Shown here: positions 57,493-64,000 of the stretch, piece after piece
How positions within the stretch are numbered: position 1 is the first letter of the stretch
Layout of the letters: every line of letters starts with the position of its first letter
Origin: Carex sylvatica
Taxonomy: Eukaryota; Streptophyta; Magnoliopsida; Poales; Cyperaceae
Length of the DNA stretch: 64,000 nt
Direction: 5' to 3'
NCBI GenBank assembly: GCA_964058845.1
Contig: CAXKVR010000070.1
Location: 62,001-126,000 of the forward strand
Notes under the pieces: generated by a model
Told to the model about the DNA's origin: nothing
Seen by the model: only the letters and a program-made list of their open reading frames with translations
Databases searched by the model: none
Translations under genes and position numbers: made by a program

Positions 57493-60252
57493 TTATTTGG
57501 TATCGGCTGCCACCTGGATAACATGACATCTGAAATGAAATAGCTGGTGAATTCCACTAGCCAATTCTCCAAAACCAGCAGGCATGTATTTGCAGACCAT
57601 CCACTTGAGGTTTATGAGGTGCTCGATGCCCTTTGGGATCTCCACTAGCTGTTCCAGTTCCCATAGCTGAATCATTTCAAGGATCACCATGGTGCCCTGC
57701 TCCATCTCCACTTGAACCAGATTAGGCATTTGCCTCAATGAAAGATACTTTAGTTTCGGGAACCACTCAGCTTTAAAATTCAGTTTTGTGCCATTATATG
57801 CTTTTTGAAGGTTCAACCATGTAAGGTTTTTCAAATGCGAAAGAGATGGCAGGGGATCTTGTTGTAGTTGAGACCATCCGAGCCTTAGCGTCTGAATACC
57901 TTTGCCAGAATTTTGGAACAAAGGTGATTTTAGCATCTGTTCTTTCAGACGCCCAAAGAGAGTTAACTTCTGAAGTTGTGGTGGGAATTTCAGACCTTCT
58001 AATTGAAGTACATAATTTTCATTGCTTGCATAGATAGATAAGTAGGAAAGGGAGCTCATCTTTGATAATGATCTGCATAACTCTGCTGAGTGGTTTTCTT
58101 TCACATTCAGTATTCGGAAGCTTCTCAACTGAGTTAAATTTCCCAATTCTCGTACGATAATAGCATTTGATTCCAAGGCCTGAAGAGTTTGCAACTCTTT
58201 CAGGTAAACTATGCCCTTAGGCAAATAAATTCCAGCAAGAGCTCGAAATGTTCTATATGTGGGATCAACCTTTACCTGAGCAAAGAGATGACGCAATTTT
58301 TTTAGCTCTACTATGCCATCAGGTACTTTTTGTATTTGAGAACCCATGAGATCCAGGGTTTGCAAATTGTTAAGTTTTTCAATAGATTTTGGTAATAATT
58401 TAACCTTTGTGCCCCTCAGACCTAGGTAATGGAGATTGAACAAATCTCCAATTGCATTTGGTATGGTTTTGATCAGCAGGCCTTCTAAATTCAAAACAGC
58501 AAGATATCTTGACTTGTCCAAAATCAAAGATATTAAAAGAGATGAGGGTACAGTAGGATCAAATGACATAAAAGTTCTGAGTTGTGGTAAATGAACATCA
58601 TGGCTGATCTCGTCCTTTAGTTTGACTATTGAGAGACGACGAACGGAAGTGTTGAAATTTATTGTCTTGCTATTCTTTTGTAGCAATCCGAAGTTTTCTT
58701 TCCTACATAAATAGATGGCCAATTCTCTCAATGTGTCATGCATTCGACACCTCTTCACCCTACCTGATGAATTTTTCTCTACCACTTGTAACATGCTGCG
58801 GTGTATGAGTTCCTGGAGGTATCCCTCTGCCACCTCTTCTAATGTGCTTCTTCCCTTTTGTTCTATAAAGCCTTCAGCGACCCAAAACCTTATAAGCCTT
58901 TTTCTTGCAAGCAGAGAATCTTCTGGAAATAAACCACAATATAAAAAACAATTCTTTAGGTATCTTGGAAGGTAGTGGAAGCTTTGAATTAGAATATTCT
59001 TCAATGGACCCAAACTTGGGTTGTTGTCTAGTTCCCAACTAAGTTGATCATATACCCTCTTCCATTCGGATTCTATCTTATCAAACAATGACAATACACC
59101 ACCTAAGGAGACAAGAGCCAGTGGCAAGCCATCACACTTTGAAACAATCTCTCTTGCCCACTTTTCTAGGGAAGGAGGACATTCATAGTTTTTTTCAAGA
59201 TGAAAAGCCTTTCTACAAAACAAGTTCCACGATTCCTTTTTTGACAAAGGTTTTAGTTCTAGCCTATTGCTTTCTCGAGCAAGGTTAGCTACCTCAGCCA
59301 TTCTGCTAGTAATTACAATTCGGCTACCTCGATGGTTATCAATAAGTGTGTCTCTTATATCCAGAAATGCTTTTGGATCCCACATATCATCTAAGACGAT
59401 CAAATATTTCATTTCTTTCAAGAGATCCATTAAATTTTCTTTCAATCCTCTAAGATCCATGTTAGTTGTGTCTATAGGAATATTATGCTCATGCTTACCC
59501 ATTTCAGAGATTATATTTCGTAGAATGTTTTCAATGGTATATGATTGAGATATAGAAACCCAAGCATGACAATCAAAGTTTTTTCTTTCCCTCTTGAAAA
59601 TATTGGTAACCAATGTAGTTTTTCCTACACCACCCATTCCCCAAACTGATATTATAGAGAGTTGTGGCTTCTGACAGATTATCCAGTTTGTTAACACTAG
59701 TCTATTTTCTTCGATTCCCACAATATTATCTTCATCAATGAAATGAGCAGAGACTGCTCCAATATGTGAATACTCATTTGAGTAGTACAAGTTCTTGCGA
59801 ATTTTGGTGTTTTTTGTCACCCATCGCTCTTTTAATTCTGCTAGATGCTTAAGACTTTTCTCTATTTCTGACAGTTCAGAAGCAATTTTTTTTAAAGCAA
59901 TGAACACTTTTGGCTTTTTTACCATTGTTTTCACATAAAACGATATTCCGTCAAATTTGTTGTTACCAACCAAGTGTACAAATTCAGCCACAATATCTTC
60001 AATATGGTTCGCTAACTTTTGTACCTCTTGTATCCAAGCTGCTTGAGATTTACTGTCCTCGTCATCTGTCTTCATCTCATCAAGGTACCCCTTCATCACC
60101 GTGAGCTCTCGACTGATGTTATTGATGCTTGATTTGAGGCTTGCAAAAGTGAGACCAATATTGGAAGTCTGTGAGACTACTAGCTCTGCTAATTCGCAAT
60201 CTAGCACATCTCCAATGACCTTGAGGGCGGCGAGAATAGTGGCCTCAGCCAT
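57493..60252 (-). CDS. NLR4: CC-NB-ARC-LRR disease resistance protein, RPM1-like
   Basis: 919 aa, single intact coding exon from the ATG at 60,252, aligned with the starts of the other three. Rx-like coiled coil ~1-150 with HIEDIVAEF (83-91); P-loop GMGGVGKTT 205-213; kinase-2 LIVLDDMWD 284-292; RNBS-B RIVITSR; GLPLAL 375-380; RNBS-D CFLYCGLFPED; canonical MHD (RMHD, 504-506). LRRs run from ~560 to the C terminus, ending FGELASGIHQLFHFRCH. Closest to NLR1; they share the MAE start, the TSRMAEVA block and a UTR intron. The C-terminal tail past RCHV differs between the two (IQVAADTK here against F in NLR1). Predicted cytoplasmic or membrane-associated immune receptor; cognate effector unknown. 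Confidence 0.95.
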   Translation of the reverse strand: MAEATILAALKVIGDVLDCELAELVVSQTSNIGLTFASLKSSINNISRELTVMKGYLDEMKTDDEDSKSQAAWIQEVQKLANHIEDIVAEFVHLVGNNKFDGISFYVKTMVKKPKVFIALKKIASELSEIEKSLKHLAELKERWVTKNTKIRKNLYYSNEYSHIGAVSAHFIDEDNIVGIEENRLVLTNWIICQKPQLSIISVWGMGGVGKTTLVTNIFKRERKNFDCHAWVSISQSYTIENILRNIISEMGKHEHNIPIDTTNMDLRGLKENLMDLLKEMKYLIVLDDMWDPKAFLDIRDTLIDNHRGSRIVITSRMAEVANLARESNRLELKPLSKKESWNLFCRKAFHLEKNYECPPSLEKWAREIVSKCDGLPLALVSLGGVLSLFDKIESEWKRVYDQLSWELDNNPSLGPLKNILIQSFHYLPRYLKNCFLYCGLFPEDSLLARKRLIRFWVAEGFIEQKGRSTLEEVAEGYLQELIHRSMLQVVEKNSSGRVKRCRMHDTLRELAIYLCRKENFGLLQKNSKTINFNTSVRRLSIVKLKDEISHDVHLPQLRTFMSFDPTVPSSLLISLILDKSRYLAVLNLEGLLIKTIPNAIGDLFNLHYLGLRGTKVKLLPKSIEKLNNLQTLDLMGSQIQKVPDGIVELKKLRHLFAQVKVDPTYRTFRALAGIYLPKGIVYLKELQTLQALESNAIIVRELGNLTQLRSFRILNVKENHSAELCRSLSKMSSLSYLSIYASNENYVLQLEGLKFPPQLQKLTLFGRLKEQMLKSPLFQNSGKGIQTLRLGWSQLQQDPLPSLSHLKNLTWLNLQKAYNGTKLNFKAEWFPKLKYLSLRQMPNLVQVEMEQGTMVILEMIQLWELEQLVEIPKGIEHLINLKWMVCKYMPAGFGELASGIHQLFHFRCHVIQVAADTK

Positions 60253-61340
60253 GGTTCTCAGTTTTTGCTATCTGAACTGGCTTCAACTACTTGTTCATAT
60301 GTGTTGCAAGATTTTCCGAGCTATTGAATTTAGAAACAGTAATAAGGTCATGCATGTTGTAAAACTTATTTGGACAAAACTCACTTATCAGTTAATTAAG
60401 GACATAACTTAACCAAACTCACTTGTGACTAAGTTAGGCATGCAATGTTTTGAATTATACTTGTATGGGTAGAATAACGACTTACATAGAGAAACATATT
60501 TGGCGTGGAGGCTTTAACAAAAAAAATTGCTCAATTTATTTTTAAGAAAGAATATCTTTTAATAATCTTGTACATATCATAACATATAAAAATCCATCTC
60601 ATTATGAGTAAAAAGTTTTTTTTTTTTTGGTTAAATTGTATATTGACACCCTCCTTGACTCTACTGATTAATAACTAATATTCAGATGGCTCTGTGCTAA
60701 TTCGTTTAGCAACAGAATGATTCCTTTGCTCTGTGTTGATTCTTCTAGAAACTGAGTTATTCCTTTTATCTTTTACAATATCACGCAAGTTATAAACCTT
60801 GCACTTAGTTAGATTAGTAATCAAGGTTAGGATTGTTACGAGAGTTGTCTTCTATTAATAGAACATATCCTGTAAGGTTATCTTTCAAGAACATATCCTG
60901 TTAAGAGAGTTGTCTTCTATAAATAGAACATATCCCTCAACTAATATCTCAACTCCCTTATCCCTTTTTAATGAACCTGGCCAATCATATATCTCAATCT
61001 CCCTTTGGTGACCAAATTGACAAGAAACAATTTCCTCTCATGGCAGTCTCAGATTGCCTCTCTTTTCCATGGTCATGCTTATTCAAATATCATGAATCCT
61101 TGCTCGACCTCCTTTTTTAAACTCCACAGATTCAGTCCAAATCAATCCCTCATACTTACCTTGGCATAGGCAGGACAATCCTCGGATGGCTTCGATCCTC
61201 ATTATTCGAGCCTCTTTTGGCACAAGTAGTCTCATGTGCAACTTCTCGAGACTAGTGGACACATCTTTGTAAGTCGTTCTCAACCACCAACCGTGCTCGC
61301 CTTTCTGAAGCCCGCCACAAGCTTCAAAACACTTCAAAAG
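60253..61340. other. NLR4 upstream region and possible LTR remnant
   Basis: 60,253-60,600 is the NLR4 5' flank. At 60,840-60,945 a unit 'agagttgtcttctat-aatagaacatatcc' occurs twice, the second with a TATA-like ctataaatag (60,917-60,926). This could be the promoter part of an LTR belonging to the Copia remnant downstream, but no LTR ends or primer-binding site were found. Confidence 0.35.
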
Positions 61341-64000
61341 GTTGAGGTCGCAGAAGGTTAAGCCGAGGTCGCAGAAGGTTGAGTCGTTGATACGAAACTC
61401 GATGAGCCAGCTACGTATTTGAGCTGGTCATGTCAGGTGGAGCACGCTCTGGAAGTGAAGGATCTAGAGAGATACTTGACTGAGGAGGAGAGCCGGATTA
61501 GGCTACAGGCTGGGGCAGCAGGACTTTTAGAGGTGAAGTCAACACTAGCAGTCTCCAACTCAGGTAACACAAGGTTCAGGGGCGAGTCTCGACAGTGTTA
61601 CAGCTGCGGTGAGGTAGGTCACTTGAAACAGATGTGTCCTAAGTCACCTAAGGAGCGAGATGCAGGTGAGGGGGGCAGTCTGCAGGCCGTGGTTGTGGCC
61701 GGGTGGTAGGAAAAGTGGAAGAGGAGGCTACTGGGGAAATCTGATAATAGTAGAGGGCGAGAGTGAGGAGATACTGAAGAGGAAGCAGAAAACAACAGGT
61801 AATGGGAAGAGTGGTAGAGGACGCATCTACCTCATCTTCACTTAGTGGTAACTTTGCTTGTTTTGCTCAATCAGTCACAGGTGCTTGTGATACACGTGCT
61901 CTTGTATCTATACCCACCACTAGATCATCAGATTGGATGGTTGACTCTGGTGCATCTCGCCATGTGACTAGTGCTGCTGGGAAATTTTCTTCCTATAGTC
62001 ACCTAGCAGTCCCAGAAAGCATTCAGATAGCAGATGGTATGGTCCAGCCCGTGGTTGGTAAGGGTACAGTGAATGTACAAACACTTTGACTCTGTCTAAT
62101 ATGTTGCATACTCCTTTTCCAGTAAATCTCTTATCCATAAGTGTCATTATAACACAACTAAAATGTGTAGTTTTGTTTGATATTTCTAAGGTGATCTTCT
62201 AAGAGAATGGGATAGGCAAGATACTTGGGATGGGTACATGGCACAACGGCTTGTGGTACATGGATAGGGAGGGTATGGACTCGGCCCATTTATCCATTGT
62301 AGAAGGAGCTGAAGGAGTTGGGAGGAGTGTGGAGGACTTGCTGTTGATCTATCATAGGCGCTTGGGTCATCCTTTCTTTCTGATTTTGAGTAGGCTGTAT
62401 TCGCATCTGTTTGAAAAGGCGAATAGATTAAAGCAGGTGTGTGATGCGTGTGAGTTAGGTAAGCATACCAAGAGCTCTTATACTAGTTTGGGTGGTAGGA
62501 GTCCTAGTGGTTTTGATTTGGTTCATGCAGACATAATCTTGTCCTATGACTACTGTGAATGGGTTCATATATTTTGTCTCATTCATCGATTGTTTTTCTC
62601 GTGTGACTTCGATTTATCTGATGAAAAACAAGAGTGATGTGCTTGCTTGTTTCAAGGACTTTCACAATGGGGTTCAAACCCAATACGGTGCAGTTGTGAA
62701 GGTATTGAGGTCTGACAATAGAACAGAGTACACCAACAGGGTGTTTGGGGAGTACTTGTAATTCAGGGAATACAGCATCAAACCACGTGTCCGTACACAC
62801 CAGAGCAGAATGGGATAGCAAAACGGAAGAACATGCATCTTCTTGAGGTAACTCGGAGTATAATGATTTCGATGAGGGTCCCAAAGTACTTGTGGGGGCA
62901 AGCAGTTCTGACAGCAGCCTATTTGATCAACAGGATGCCATCACGGGTATTGGATTGAAAGTCTCCGTTAGAGGTGCTGAAAGGTAAGAATGGAGATATA
63001 CTTCCTCTCAAAGAGTTTGGCTGTGTGCGCTTTGTGCAGGACAACAGACCAAATGTGGGAAAACTGGATCCAAGGGCTGTGAATTGTATCTTTGTTGGGT
63101 ACTCAGCTACTCAAAAGGGGTATGTGTGCTGGAGCTAGGGGTGTTCAAACGGTTCAGTTTAATCAGTTTTGAACCGAACCAAATTAGTTCGGTTTAAACG
63201 GTTCAGTTGTTTCGATTTATTGGATCAGTTCGGTTGGCTTTTCAAAACTGAATTATAACTTCGGTTCAGTTTGGTTTGAAAAATTTTAAAATCAAAATAA
63301 TCGAACCGACCGAACTTTCATATAATATGAATTTGATTCGAACCACCCCGGTTTATTTCTTAATCAATTGCTTTAAATACTTGGTTTATTTCTAAATATC
63401 TTAGTTTATTTCTTAATACTACGGTTTATTTCTTAATATACTTCGGTTTATTATAAATCAATTGTTTTAAATAAAAATAATAATATATTTTGGTTTGAAC
63501 CGAACAAACTAAACAAATTGAAATAAAACTTTGGTTTGGTTGCAATACTAATTCGGTTCGGTTCGATTCTATTTTTAAAACTGAATTATAACTTTGGTTT
63601 ACCAAGTTCGGAACCGATGAACACCCCTAGCTGGAGCCTTATGGAGATGAGATTGTTTATGAGTATGGATGTTACATTTCGAGAGCTCAAACCATACTAC
63701 TCCTCAGAGGCGACATCACCCTTTGGAGACTCGCTCGATACAAGAGGTATGACGCGAGAGGGGGAGAGTAGTAGTGATGGTGAGAGGAGGATGATAAGTG
63801 TGGGTGATATTTCTTGCCCACTTGAGAATTCGGCTGTAGTTGAGCCGAAAAAGGAGGATTCGACTGTGGTTGAGTCAGAAGTTGAGCCACAAAGGGAGAA
63901 TTCGAATGTAGTTGAGCCAAAAGTTAAGAGGAATAAGTCCAAAGGTGGTAGAACTCGGGCTCAGGGGGAGTCGAGATGTCATGAGGTATATGTGAGGGAG
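61341..64000 (+). pseudogene. Decayed Ty1/Copia retrotransposon, 3' part beyond the window
   Basis: Ordered Copia gag-pol pieces on the plus strand. A gag zinc knuckle of the CX2CX4HX4C type is at about 61,596-61,640. The aspartic protease has its D-S-G-A motif near 61,943-61,960, then the GAG-pre-integrase HRRLGHP and C-x2-C region (62,350-62,460), and an integrase core with its DRF-type motif and the downstream C-terminal part (62,520-63,130). After an inserted hAT element the linker toward the reverse transcriptase continues open to the window edge. Several stops and frame changes (for example near 61,709, 62,089, 62,637, 62,759 and 62,958) make it non-functional. No 5' LTR was confirmed. 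Confidence 0.88.
63136..63629. mobile_element. Non-autonomous hAT element (cggttcggtt family) nested in the Copia remnant
   Basis: 494 bp with perfect ends TAGGGGTGTTCA / TGAACACCCCTA and a perfect 8-bp target duplication GCTGGAGC (63,128-63,135 and 63,630-63,637). Subterminal arrays of 'cggttcggttt / aaccgaac' on both sides. Removing the element and one target copy restores the Copia reading across the site, which confirms the boundaries. Confidence 0.93.

Noticed and set aside
62230..62637. Treating the separate 61.4-62.8 kb frames as individual host genes
   Set aside because: They are consecutive pieces of one decayed Copia gag-pol in shifting frames.

Overview
The window is nuclear DNA from a flowering plant, most likely a eudicot; I cannot name the species. 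The evidence is AT-rich intergenic DNA, intron-containing plant receptor genes with GT-AG boundaries, and dense plant-type transposons (hAT, Mutator, PIF/Harbinger, CACTA, Copia, LINE). It reads as an accessory immune-receptor region. There are four intact paralogous coiled-coil NB-ARC LRR (CC-NLR, RPM1-like) genes, one wall-associated-kinase-like gene broken by a frameshift, a truncated cysteine-rich-receptor (DUF26) fragment, and many relics of duplicated receptor-gene flanks.

Layout. 1-4402: 5' flank and three exons of a WAK-like receptor kinase with a 1-nt frameshift near its C terminus. 7.3-11.0 kb: NLR1 (minus) with an intron in its 3' UTR. 11-24.9 kb: no intact gene. This stretch holds duplicated receptor flanks (WAK-type at 14.1-14.6 and 23.1-23.4 kb, an NLR 3' exon relic at 17.5-17.8 kb), a 77-bp tandem array, and duplicated segment A (20.9-23.1 kb) with a 572-bp hAT element. 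24.9-26.35 kb: a Pack-MULE-like element carrying the DUF26 fragment, then a SINE-like insertion, both in the NLR2 promoter. 26.5-30.4 kb: NLR2 (plus), with a LINE tail inside its intron. 30.7-36 kb: LINE endonuclease relic, two hAT elements and one PIF MITE. 37.4-40.8 kb: NLR3 (minus), the closest relative of NLR2 and convergent with it. 41-51 kb: nested hAT elements and MITEs, and segment B (46.3-49.9 kb), the second copy of segment A. 51.8-56.9 kb: an NLR-downstream block split by three transposons. 57.5-60.3 kb: NLR4 (minus). 61.3-64.0 kb: a decayed Ty1/Copia retrotransposon interrupted by a hAT element and running off the window.

How it fits together. NLR1 and NLR4 form one pair and NLR2 and NLR3 another. 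All four share a 3' intron whose acceptor is preserved. In NLR2 and NLR3 the last few residues come from the downstream exon; in NLR1 and NLR4 the intron lies in the 3' UTR. The paralogs act as natural empty-site controls: NLR3 upstream DNA shows that NLR2 gained two insertions, and a small MULE-type MITE at 54.5 kb is the uninterrupted form of two copies that each took a different hAT insertion about 16 bp apart. All coordinates and repeat alignments were made by eye.
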